A program made the position numbers and the translations under genes. Shown here piece after piece: positions 56,736 to 64,000 of a stretch of 64,000 bases of DNA. A model generated the notes under the pieces. That model searched no databases. It was not told where the DNA came from and worked only from the letters and a program-made list of their open reading frames with translations. Each line of letters begins with the position of its first letter. Position 1 is the stretch's first letter. This DNA comes from DASUFF01 sp036274695 (GTDB lineage: Bacteria > UBA10199 > JACPAL01 > GCA-016699445): positions 3,314 to 67,313 of the forward strand of contig DASUFF010000141.1 of NCBI GenBank assembly GCA_036274695.1. Direction: 5' to 3'.

Positions 56736-57893
56736 TTACCGTGCTTCCTTCACGATGCGGTCGGCCGCCTTCGAGAGGTCGTCTTCGGAGATCAGTTTCA
56801 GGCCGGATTCGTTCAGGATCTTCTTGCCCAGATCGACGTTGGTACCCTGCAGCCGGACGACCACCGGTACCTGGATCTTCACGTCGCGCGCGGCCTGGAC
56901 CACGCCCGTCGCGATCGTATCGCACTTCATGATGCCGCCGAAGATATTGACCAGAATGCCCTTCACCTTGGGGTCGGCCAGGATGATCTTGAAGGCCGCC
57001 GTGACTTTTTCCGCCGTCGCGCCGCCGCCGACGTCCAGGAAGTTCGCGGGCTCGCCGCCTGCCAGCTTGATGATGTCCATCGTGGCCATCGCGAGCCCGG
57101 CGCCGTTCACCATGCAGCCGATGTTGCCGTTCAGGCTGATGTAGGAGAGGTCGTATTTCTTCGCTTCGATCTCGGCGGCGTCCTCTTCGTCCAAGTCGCG
57201 AAGGGTCTCATAATCCGGGTGGCGGAAGAGGGCGTTGTCGTCGAAGTTGATCTTGGCGTCCAAGGCCAGGAGATTTCCGTCGCCGGTGACGACCAGCGGG
57301 TTGATTTCCGCCAGGGAGAAGTCGCCTTTGACATAGGCCTCATAAAGGGCCTTCACGAAAGTGACAAACTTTTCCGAAAGACCGGCGTCAAAACCGAGTT
57401 TGCCGGCGACGTCCTTGACGATTCTTTCATCGACGCCAGCGACCGGATCAACGCCTATCTTCAAGATTTTTTCGGGATGCTTGGCGGCGACTTCCTCAAT
57501 GTCCATGCCGCCTTCGGAGGAGGCCATGATCGTCACGCGCGAGGTGACGCGGTCTAAGACGGCGCCGAGGTAAAGCTCGCGCGCGATCTGGCAGCCTTTT
57601 TCGATCAAGAGCTTCTTGACGACTTTCCCTTCGGGCCCGGTCTGGTGCGTGACTAAGGTCATGCCCAGGATAGCCTTGGCGTTGGCCTCCGCCTCATCGA
57701 TCGTCTTCGCCAGCTTGACGCCGCCGCCCTTGCCGCGGCCGCCGGCGTGGATCTGGGCCTTGACGACCACGGGCAACCCCAGCTCCTTGGCGGTTTTTAC
57801 GGCGTCTTCGACCGAAAAGGCCACGCACCCTTCGGGGGTCGGGACCCCGTATTTCCTCAAAATCTCTTTGCCTTGATATTCGTGGATTTTCAC
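56736..57893 (-). CDS. sucC: Succinate-CoA ligase subunit beta
   Basis: A 385-residue ATP-grasp subunit. KIHEYQGKEILRKYGVPTPEG is the N-terminus, KAQIHAGGRGKGGGVK the nucleotide region and INPLVV, LDAKINFDDNALFRH and NIFGGIMKCDTIA complete the family pattern. The start is GTG 57893; the longer frame has no ATG. A TAGAAT -10 (complement of 57911-57916) lies upstream. It forms an operon with sucD and ndk. Confidence 0.95.
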   Translation of the reverse strand: MKIHEYQGKEILRKYGVPTPEGCVAFSVEDAVKTAKELGLPVVVKAQIHAGGRGKGGGVKLAKTIDEAEANAKAILGMTLVTHQTGPEGKVVKKLLIEKGCQIARELYLGAVLDRVTSRVTIMASSEGGMDIEEVAAKHPEKILKIGVDPVAGVDERIVKDVAGKLGFDAGLSEKFVTFVKALYEAYVKGDFSLAEINPLVVTGDGNLLALDAKINFDDNALFRHPDYETLRDLDEEDAAEIEAKKYDLSYISLNGNIGCMVNGAGLAMATMDIIKLAGGEPANFLDVGGGATAEKVTAAFKIILADPKVKGILVNIFGGIMKCDTIATGVVQAARDVKIQVPVVVRLQGTNVDLGKKILNESGLKLISEDDLSKAADRIVKEAR

Positions 57894-57925
57894 GATGAAA
57901 CCCCAATAAAATTCTAAGCTTTTCA

Positions 57926-57944
57926 TCGCACCTTTTGTGTGCGA
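57926..57944. other. Small inverted repeat between sucC and the nuclease gene
   Basis: TCGCAC (57926-57931) and GTGCGA (57939-57944) with a 7-base loop between divergent genes. It may be an operator, or chance. Confidence 0.25.
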
Positions 57945-57969
57945 CGCGTTCGTCTATCAAAGAACGCGA

Positions 57970-58476
57970 ATGGGACGCAAGGTCATTATCTTCCTCATCT
58001 TCTTCGCTCTCCCGCTCTCAGCGTGGGCTGGCGAGGTGATGGTTCAATCCTGCCACGACGGGGACACGTGCGCGATCCAAGTGGCCGGGCTTGCGCTCAA
58101 GGTCCGGTTGGCCGGCATCGACGCGCCGGAGATGGGGCGCAAGAAGGGGTCGGAACAGCCTTTCGCGCGCGAGTCCCGGGACGCGCTCAACGCGATGGTG
58201 GCGGGCAAGAAGGTCGAGGTGGGCCAATACGGTATCGACGCCTACAATCGTCCGCTCGTGACCCTCAAGACGCCTTCCGGGACGATCGTCAATGAAGAGC
58301 TGGTCAAGCTGGGTCTGGCGGAGATTTACGAAGGGAACAAGGCCTTCGACCTGACGAAACTCAAACTCCTGCAATCCCAGGCGCAGAACGGCCGCCGCGG
58401 CGTTTGGTCGCTGGGCGCCCGTTACGTCAGTCCTTATCTCTACCGGAAAAAATCGAAGGTTTCGGAAGAAGGCTAG
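57970..58476 (+). CDS. Thermonuclease-family secreted nuclease (SNase-like)
   Basis: A 168-residue exported nuclease. The signal peptide is MGRKVIIFLIFFALPLSAWA. The SNase core has HDGDTCAIQVAGLALKVRLAGIDAPE (in part: HDGDTC, RLAGIDAPE), YGIDAYNRPLV and LVKLGLAEIY. The catalytic Arg/Glu/Asp positions of the family appear kept. A role in extracellular DNA/RNA use is inferred from family. ATG 57970 gives the signal peptide. Confidence 0.9.
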   Translation: MGRKVIIFLIFFALPLSAWAGEVMVQSCHDGDTCAIQVAGLALKVRLAGIDAPEMGRKKGSEQPFARESRDALNAMVAGKKVEVGQYGIDAYNRPLVTLKTPSGTIVNEELVKLGLAEIYEGNKAFDLTKLKLLQSQAQNGRRGVWSLGARYVSPYLYRKKSKVSEEG

Positions 58477-58485
58477 TCGGGAAAG

Positions 58486-59379
58486 CTAGCGCCCGAGCTG
58501 GCGCTCCACGGCCGGCGCCTTCATCCCCCCGATCCCCGCTTGAAAGATCTGGAAGTTTCCCGCGCCGAACCGGACGGCGTGTCCCGGCTGGAGCGTGAAG
58601 GCCGATGTCCCGTTGCGCGTGACCGCCGCCCCGCCCTTGAAGATGAGTGTCGCATCCGACGGCAGGGTCTCCACGGCGCCTTCGGGCGTCGTCGCCGTCG
58701 CCGCCCCGTCTTTGGTGACGGTGACCACGGTGCCCTTCGTGAATTCCTTCGTATAGCCGTCTATCATGATGAAGCCCTCGGGCGCGGTGAAGGTGCCGCC
58801 TTGAATCAGGTCTTCCTGGACCACGGGTGTGGTGACGACTCCTTGCTGTCCGAACCGCCGGATCGCATCGACTCCGGGGCCGGCTTTATAGATGGTGTCC
58901 GGGGCGGGGTAGTCTCCCACGCCGCCTCCGCCGACCGCAGGCCCGACGGCCGGGCCTCCGATGGGCGAACCTGCCGTGAGTCCCGGAACTTCGACCGGTA
59001 CGAGACCTTCGCAAATGATGGGTTGGGTCAGACAGATGCTCGCTCCGCCGGTCAGCGTGATCGTGCCTCCGGAACCCGAACCGCCGGTGGCGGTGCCGCC
59101 GCCGGTCGTCGTTCCCGACGTGCCCGTCCCTCCGCTCGTCGTCGTCCCCGTGGCCGTCGTCCCTCCGGGACCGCCGCCCGTCGTGTCTTCGGCGGTCGCG
59201 CCTCCCGTCGAGGGCTCGGCCGATCCCGTCGTTTCTCCGGCCGTCGGCGTCGTGGTGTCGCTGCCGGACTCCTCGGTGTTCGTCACTTCACCGCCGGGCC
59301 CGTTCGTGCCGCAGGACATGAGACCGCTGGAGAACAGGGCCCAACCGAGGACGACCGATAAGAGAAGACGTTGGATCAT
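58486..59379 (-). CDS. FecR-like lipoprotein with Thr/Gly-rich linker
   Basis: A 297-residue lipoprotein. MIQRLLLSVVLGWALFSSGLMSC has lipobox LMSC. Residues of about 30-110 are low-complexity Thr/Gly/Ser. A small Cys pair (SICLTQPIICEG) follows, and the last 90 residues (GTVVTVTKDGAATATTPEGAVETLPSDATLIFKGGAAVTRNG in part) resemble FecR-like beta repeats with GTxVTVTKxG and PGHAVRF. CTTGGAGGTAC precedes the ATG at 59379. Surface or periplasmic role unknown. Confidence 0.7.
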   Translation of the reverse strand: MIQRLLLSVVLGWALFSSGLMSCGTNGPGGEVTNTEESGSDTTTPTAGETTGSAEPSTGGATAEDTTGGGPGGTTATGTTTSGGTGTSGTTTGGGTATGGSGSGGTITLTGGASICLTQPIICEGLVPVEVPGLTAGSPIGGPAVGPAVGGGGVGDYPAPDTIYKAGPGVDAIRRFGQQGVVTTPVVQEDLIQGGTFTAPEGFIMIDGYTKEFTKGTVVTVTKDGAATATTPEGAVETLPSDATLIFKGGAAVTRNGTSAFTLQPGHAVRFGAGNFQIFQAGIGGMKAPAVERQLGR

Positions 59380-59499
59380 AAAGTACCTCCAAGGAGACAT
59401 TTAAACGGATTGCAATCCCGATACCAATGATTAGATTAATAAAATTAAGTACTTACGATATCGCTCCTAGGTCGATCTTCTCTCAATTTGATAAAATTA

Positions 59500-60894
59500 T
59501 CAAAATGAAAAATCCGTGCCGCAGAGATAACGGCCCAACGAAACGCGCTCGGGCGGCGGACGGGGATTATCGGGCCTCGTCCTCTCCAGTTGGTAGACGA
59601 TCTCGAAGTCCTTCAAACGCCGCCCTTCGGCCGCTTCGCGATTCCATTGATAACAAAGATACCAGGCGAAATAGGGGCGAAGGGCGGGGTCGTCCCACAC
59701 ATTGGTCATGTACTTCGTCCATCGAAAATCCTTGTAGTCGGAGGGGACGTCCTTGGGCCGTTCCCATCGGATTTTTTGTCCCCAATGAAAGAGATCCACC
59801 GAGGATCCGTCTTCCAACCGTCCGGGGATGACGTACCAGCCGTCGACCACCTTGGGCGCGATGAACATCACCCAGCCCTGATTCAAGGCGAGGAGCCGGG
59901 CTGGCGCCCAAAGGACGCTGTTTCGCAACGGCAGCGGGAAGACCGTGCCCAGGTTCCAGAGAAAGACCATCAGAAGACAGTAAAGGGCGAAAAGGCGGGC
60001 GGGAAGAGGCAGAGGATCCACGGGCGTCGGCCGCTCGGCGACGGTCTCCCTTCCTTTCCCCCAAAAGGAGCCCGGTAGAAAGGGAAGGATGGCGGCCGTG
60101 CTGATCCACGGAAAGAGTCCCAGGGAAAGGAAGGATCCGAGGCTTGCCTGAAAGACGACGAAGGCGGCGACCGTCGCGATTCTCAGCCGCGGCGTTCGGA
60201 AGGTCGCGAGGAGCAGCAGGGGGCCGGCGAGCTCGAAGATGAGCGTCGCATAGGAAAGTCCCCGCATGAGTCGGGGAAAGTGCAGAAGCGCGGCGCCCAA
60301 AGGGCGCGCGTAAGTGTCCAGGGCGACGGCATAGTAGACGGCCGAGCCGTCTTGCCACGAAGGATCCTTGGCCTTGAGGAGGCCGGTGAAGACGTAAACG
60401 ATGACGACTTGCAGCAGGAGGGCCGCCGTGCCGATCGAAACGATCTCATTTCCGGGCGTGCGCGCGCGGGAAGTCCGGGCGTCCATCGAATACCGAAGTC
60501 CCCACGGCAGGAACATTCCCCAAAACACCAGCAGCCTTAAGAAGAGATCGCCTCCGTAGAGGACGTAACCGTTGCGGTGATGCAGGGAGACTAAGAAAAC
60601 CCACGAAACCACGGAGGCGACGCGTGTCCACCGGCCGGCCAAGAGGAGAAGGGCGAAGCCCCCCGCCAGGGTGAATAAGACCGCCTCGAAGGCCGTCGAA
60701 CCGCCCAGGGCGTGAAACGAAAGATCGAAATAACCGCCCAAGGCGGACAGGGCCGCTCGGGGAAAGACGCCGAAGTCCGTGTAGTGGACCGTGAGATCGC
60801 GGGCGCGGTCGATCAAGTCCACCAAAAGCAAAAGAGCGACGGCGATGCGGAAGGCGGCGAGCGAGCGGAGGTCGGTCGCGAAGAGGCGTCTCAC
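59500..60894 (-). CDS. HTTM-domain (vitamin K carboxylase-related) membrane protein
   Basis: A 464-residue inner-membrane protein with about eight helices. LAAFRIAVALLLLVDLIDRA, LHHRNGYVLYGGDLFLRLLVFWGMFLPWG and WQDGSAVYYAVALDTYARPLG (in part) are the HTTM signature shared with the membrane part of gamma-glutamyl carboxylase. The C-terminal 140 residues are soluble (GWYVIPGRLEDGSSVDLFHWG). Its reaction in bacteria is unknown. It lies 13 bp after sdhB, possibly in the same transcript. Confidence 0.88.
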   Translation of the reverse strand: MRRLFATDLRSLAAFRIAVALLLLVDLIDRARDLTVHYTDFGVFPRAALSALGGYFDLSFHALGGSTAFEAVLFTLAGGFALLLLAGRWTRVASVVSWVFLVSLHHRNGYVLYGGDLFLRLLVFWGMFLPWGLRYSMDARTSRARTPGNEIVSIGTAALLLQVVIVYVFTGLLKAKDPSWQDGSAVYYAVALDTYARPLGAALLHFPRLMRGLSYATLIFELAGPLLLLATFRTPRLRIATVAAFVVFQASLGSFLSLGLFPWISTAAILPFLPGSFWGKGRETVAERPTPVDPLPLPARLFALYCLLMVFLWNLGTVFPLPLRNSVLWAPARLLALNQGWVMFIAPKVVDGWYVIPGRLEDGSSVDLFHWGQKIRWERPKDVPSDYKDFRWTKYMTNVWDDPALRPYFAWYLCYQWNREAAEGRRLKDFEIVYQLERTRPDNPRPPPERVSLGRYLCGTDFSF

Positions 60895-60907
60895 GTAAGG
60901 GCGGATC

Positions 60908-61654
60908 TTAGCCCCAAAGCAGCTTTTTGAACATCCTCTTGGTGGCTTCCCACTCCATCTCGGCGATGGAAGTGGTCAGGGGGATTTCCTTCGGGCAGAC
61001 TTCCACGCACATCTGCGCGTTGCCGCAATCGCTCAAGCCGCCTTTTTCCATCAGGGCGTCGATGCGCTCGTCGGCATACATGGCGCCGGTGGGGTGCTTG
61101 TTGAAGAGGCGGGCCTGCGAGATGGCGGCGGCGCCGATGAAGTCGGAGTGCGGATTGACCTGGGGGCAGGCCTCGAGGCAGCAGCCGCAGGTCATGCAAC
61201 GGGAAAGCTCGTAGCCGATGTGCTGCTCTTTAGGACTCAGTCGCGGTCCCGCGCCTAAGTTATGGGTGCCGTCGATGGGCACCCAGGCCTTTACGCGCTT
61301 CAAGGCTTCGAACATTTTCGTGCGGTCCACGCGCAGGTCGCGGATGCACGGGAACTTGCTCATCGGCTCCAAGGTGATCGGCTGCGAGAGGTTGTCCACC
61401 AGCGCCGAGCAGGCCTGGCGGACCTTGCCGTTGATGAGCATGGTGCAGGAGCCGCAGACTTCTTCCAAGCAGGCGGCGTCCCAGGTCACCGGAGTCGTCT
61501 TCTGGCCCTTGGCGTTCTGAGGATTCTTTTGAATCTCCATCAAGCAGGAGATGACGTTCATCGAAGCCCGGTAGGGCAGTTCGAATTCCTCCCAATACGA
61601 TTCGCCGTTGGGGGCGTCCCTGCGCTTGATTTTGAGATAGATCGTCTGGGCCAT
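60908..61654 (-). CDS. sdhB: Succinate dehydrogenase/fumarate reductase iron-sulfur subunit
   Basis: A 248-residue subunit. CGSCTMLINGKVRQAC belongs to the 2Fe-2S cluster and CMTCGCCLEACPQVNP to the 4Fe-4S cluster, with CVEVCPKEIPL as the third motif for 3Fe-4S. It passes electrons from FAD to quinone. The ATG lies 7 bp after sdhA. Confidence 0.95.
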   Translation of the reverse strand: MAQTIYLKIKRRDAPNGESYWEEFELPYRASMNVISCLMEIQKNPQNAKGQKTTPVTWDAACLEEVCGSCTMLINGKVRQACSALVDNLSQPITLEPMSKFPCIRDLRVDRTKMFEALKRVKAWVPIDGTHNLGAGPRLSPKEQHIGYELSRCMTCGCCLEACPQVNPHSDFIGAAAISQARLFNKHPTGAMYADERIDALMEKGGLSDCGNAQMCVEVCPKEIPLTTSIAEMEWEATKRMFKKLLWG

Positions 61655-61661
61655 AATCTTT

Positions 61662-63410
61662 CTACTTCATATCATATTTACGGGGACGCGGCTTGATGTG
61701 CTGGGTGTCCACGTCCTCGTAGGAAAATTCGGGTTCTTCCGCCGGGCCTCGGAACTTCGCCTTCGTCGTCTTCAGCCAGGTCGCGTCGTCGCGGTCCGGG
61801 AACTCCGGCTTGTAATGGGCTCCGCGGCTTTCGTTGCGGCGGAAGGCGCCCAGGGTGATCGCGCGCGCCAATTGGAGCATGTTTTCGAGTTCCCGGGCGA
61901 AGACGAGCTCGCGGTTGGACCAGGCGCCCGTGTCCGGCAGGTAGATGTCCTTGTAACGCTCGATCAGCTCCTCGATCTTCTCATCCATCTTCTTAAGCTT
62001 GGCGTTGTAGCGCACGACGGTGACGTTTTCCGTCATGCCGTCGCCCAGCTCCTCGTGCAAGACGTGCGGGTTGGTCTTGCCGTCGGCGGCGAGGAGCTTG
62101 TTGTTGCGCTCCGTCTCGCGGCGGACGGCGTCGTCGTAAACGCTCGCCTCGACCGCGTCGGCCGCCTTGGCCAGGCCCTTGGCGTATTTGACCGCGGAGG
62201 GACCGGAGACCATGCCGCCGTAGATGCAGGAGACCAGGGAGTTGGCGCCCAGCCGGTTCGCGCCGTGGTACTGGTATTCGCATTCGCCGGCGGCGAAGAG
62301 GCCGGGGATGTTCGACATGTGGTTGAAATCGATCCACAACCCGCCCATCGAATAATGCACGGCGGGGAAGACGCGCATCGGGACCTTCTTCGGGTCCTGG
62401 CCGACGAACTTTTCGTAGATTTCCAGAACGCCGCCGAGCTTCTCTTGCAAGCGGTCGGGATCGATGTGAGAGACGTCCAGATAAACCTGCGGCCGCCCGT
62501 CCACGCCCAGCTTCAATTCGTAGACGACCTTGAAGATGGCGCGCGTGGCGACGTCGCGGGGGACCAAGTTGCCGTACTTCGGATACCACTCTTCCAGGAA
62601 GTACCAGGGCTTTCCGTCCTTCGGCACCCAGACGCGGCCGCCCTCGCCGCGGACGGATTCGGAGATCAGGCGGAGCTTGTCTTCACCCGGCACGGCGGTG
62701 GGATGGACCTGCACGAACTCGCCGTTCCCGTAGTAGGCGCCCTGCTGGTAGGCCGCCGAGACGGCGCTGCCGGTGCAGATGGTGGAATTGGTGCTCTTGC
62801 CGAAGATGAGCCCCGGGCCGCCGGTCGCCAAGATGACGGCGTCGGCGCGAAAGGCCCGGACTTCCATGGTGTCCAAGTTGATCGCCGTGATGCCGCGGCA
62901 GACCATCTGATTGTCCAAAATGAGCGAGAGAAATTCCCAGCTCTCGTACTTGCGCACGCGGCCTTCGGATTCGTGAAAGCGGACCTGCTCGTCCAAGGCG
63001 TAAAGGATCTGCTGGCCGGTGGTGGCGCCGGCGAAGGCGGTGCGGTGGTACAGAGTTCCGCCGAAGCGGCGGAAGTCGAGAAGGCCTTCCGGCGTCCGGT
63101 TGAACATGACGCCCATGCGGTCCAGCATGAAGATGATGCCGGGGGCCGCGTCGCACATGTTCTTCACCGGCGTCTGGTTGGCCAGGAAGTCGCCGCCGTA
63201 GATGGTGTCGTCGAAGTGCTGGGCGGTGGAGTCGCCCTCGCCCTTGGTGTTCACCGCGGCGTTGATGCCGCCCTGGGCGCACACCGAGTGCGAGCGGCGG
63301 ACGGGCACGACGGAGAAGAGGTCGACGGGCACGCCGGTCTCGGCCACCTTCATGGTCGCCGCCAGCCCCGCCAATCCCCCGCCCACAACGATGATTTTAG
63401 GTTGCGCCAT
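61662..63410 (-). CDS. sdhA: Succinate dehydrogenase/fumarate reductase flavoprotein subunit
   Basis: A 582-residue flavoprotein. VVGGGLAGLAATMK is the dinucleotide fold, HSVCAQGGINAAVNTKGEGD contains the FAD-linked His, and HYSMGGLWID and GANRLGANSLVSC the substrate site. The sequence is of the Bacteroidetes/Bacillus/delta type (with a single five-helix SdhC). Direction (succinate oxidation or fumarate reduction) cannot be told from the sequence. It starts 1 bp after sdhC. Confidence 0.96.
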   Translation of the reverse strand: MAQPKIIVVGGGLAGLAATMKVAETGVPVDLFSVVPVRRSHSVCAQGGINAAVNTKGEGDSTAQHFDDTIYGGDFLANQTPVKNMCDAAPGIIFMLDRMGVMFNRTPEGLLDFRRFGGTLYHRTAFAGATTGQQILYALDEQVRFHESEGRVRKYESWEFLSLILDNQMVCRGITAINLDTMEVRAFRADAVILATGGPGLIFGKSTNSTICTGSAVSAAYQQGAYYGNGEFVQVHPTAVPGEDKLRLISESVRGEGGRVWVPKDGKPWYFLEEWYPKYGNLVPRDVATRAIFKVVYELKLGVDGRPQVYLDVSHIDPDRLQEKLGGVLEIYEKFVGQDPKKVPMRVFPAVHYSMGGLWIDFNHMSNIPGLFAAGECEYQYHGANRLGANSLVSCIYGGMVSGPSAVKYAKGLAKAADAVEASVYDDAVRRETERNNKLLAADGKTNPHVLHEELGDGMTENVTVVRYNAKLKKMDEKIEELIERYKDIYLPDTGAWSNRELVFARELENMLQLARAITLGAFRRNESRGAHYKPEFPDRDDATWLKTTKAKFRGPAEEPEFSYEDVDTQHIKPRPRKYDMK

Positions 63411-63411
63411 G

Positions 63412-64000
63412 TTACGTGAATTTCAAGAGGATCGAGACGCTCCAAAGCGCCAGCACGACGAAAACGACCATGGTCAGCGCCCCGGACATCCGTTGCGCCT
63501 TCTTGCCGACGGTCAGCCCCCAGGTCACCAGGAAGCTCCAGAGGCCGTTGGAGAAGTGGAAGACCACCGAGATCACGCCCACCATGTAGAACCAGAACCA
63601 AAACGGCTGCGCCAGCATCTGGCTCATCATCGATGCCGTCATCTCATAGCCGTGGATCACGGACTTGATGCGCGTCGAATACGAATGGGTGGCGATGAAG
63701 ACCAGGGCGGTGAAGCCCGTCAGCCGCTGGAAGAAGAACATCCAGTTCCGGTAGCGACTATAAGACGTGAAGTTGTTCTGTCCCTTATAAATGATGGCGA
63801 TGCCCAGGATCGCGTGCAGGGCGATGGGGGCGTAGATCAAGCCGCCTTCCAGCAGGTAGACCATCGGAAGGCTGGTTAAGAACTTGGAATGCTCGTTGAA
63901 GGCCTCGACGGAATTAAAGATGTAGGAGTTGGAGAATAGATGCTGCAGCAGGAAGCCGCCCACGGGGAGCATCCCGGTGAAAGACATCAGCCGCTTCAGA
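63412..64000 (-). CDS. sdhC: Succinate dehydrogenase cytochrome b558 subunit (5' end outside window)
   Basis: Five-helix haem b membrane anchor of the Bacillus/Wolinella type. The reading frame is open at the window end (LKRLMSFTGM ...), so the first residues are missing; about 195 codons are visible. Haem-ligand candidates are His in LLQHLF, ALHAIL, ATHSYS and VVFHFSNGLW. It is the first gene of the sdhCAB operon. Confidence 0.93.
   Translation of the reverse strand, partial: LKRLMSFTGMLPVGGFLLQHLFSNSYIFNSVEAFNEHSKFLTSLPMVYLLEGGLIYAPIALHAILGIAIIYKGQNNFTSYSRYRNWMFFFQRLTGFTALVFIATHSYSTRIKSVIHGYEMTASMMSQMLAQPFWFWFYMVGVISVVFHFSNGLWSFLVTWGLTVGKKAQRMSGALTMVVFVVLALWSVSILLKFT

Noticed and set aside
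58477..58498. CTAG...CTAG inverted repeat between the nuclease and FecR-like genes
   Set aside because: Stem of about five bases without T-tract; too short to support a terminator.
61698..63419. 573-codon + strand open frame opposite sdhA
   Set aside because: sdhA on the minus strand is unmistakable; the + frame has no family signature.
1..64000. CRISPR arrays, tRNA, rRNA, transposases, integrases
   Set aside because: Read through on both strands; no repeat-spacer array, cloverleaf, ribosomal signature or transposase/integrase gene was seen.

Overview
The window is a GC-rich, gene-dense bacterial chromosome segment with no rRNA, tRNA, CRISPR array or recognisable transposase. Gene content suggests a deltaproteobacterium-like Gram-negative, probably an uncultivated or environmental lineage. 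The clues are an EF-G of the spirochaete/planctomycete/delta (mitochondrial-like) type, a three-gene SdhCAB, FecR-like and other lipoproteins, a cbb3-type oxidase and a B12-dependent ribonucleotide reductase. The exact lineage cannot be fixed from the sequence alone.

Layout: 1-9 kb carries the 5' part of ftsH, an L,D-transpeptidase, universal stress proteins (USPs), a MacB/Lol-like ABC exporter, a DUF302 protein and small secreted proteins. At 9.1-10.3 kb is a c-type cytochrome. At 10.7-18 kb is a tightly overlapped nine-gene operon read leftwards: USP, small membrane protein, phosphoribosyltransferase-hydrolase fusion, acetyl-CoA synthetase-like ligase, 2-oxoacid dehydrogenase E1alpha, E1beta, a free-standing lipoyl protein, a lipoyl-less E2, and an acyl carrier protein. 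At 18-21.7 kb are a metal ABC transporter, a kinase-like fusion and an acyltransferase. At 21.7-28.6 kb is a signalling block with histidine kinases, response regulators and a Crp/Fnr-family regulator. At 28.7-32.8 kb is a hipBA module overlapping a P-type ATPase gene. At 32.8-44.7 kb is a low-oxygen/nitrogen-oxide block: K+ channel, AmmeMemoRadiSam enzyme, NirK-like copper protein broken by a stop codon, NnrS, Hsp20, class II ribonucleotide reductase, USP and a cbb3-type oxidase. At 46-51 kb are EF-G, an outer-membrane-like protein and an acyl-CoA ligase. At 51.2-55.5 kb is a more AT-rich accessory island with a caspase-like/thioredoxin fusion and a brnTA module lying between two copies of a duplicated HEAT-gene/ndk-end segment. 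At 55.4-64 kb are ndk, sucDC, a nuclease, a FecR-like lipoprotein, an HTTM protein and sdhB-sdhA-sdhC (the last cut by the window end).

The main cross-cutting signal is a palindrome TGAY-N4-RTCA. It recurs at least 14 times, almost always in front of stress, redox and respiration genes. In many cases a -10-like hexamer lies 31-33 bp further downstream, the geometry of a class II FNR/CRP promoter. Several of these promoters put the predicted transcription start at, or within 3 nt of, the start codon (ftsH, ldt, the ABC ATPase, the cytochrome at 9118), suggesting leaderless messages. A Crp/Fnr-family gene without FNR-type cysteines sits in the window at 25059 and is a candidate reader. The result looks like one regulon for low-oxygen or nitrosative conditions.

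Other notable points are the single in-frame TAA in the NirK-like gene, the split E2, three near-identical palindromes in front of hipB, and the duplicated segment around brnTA.
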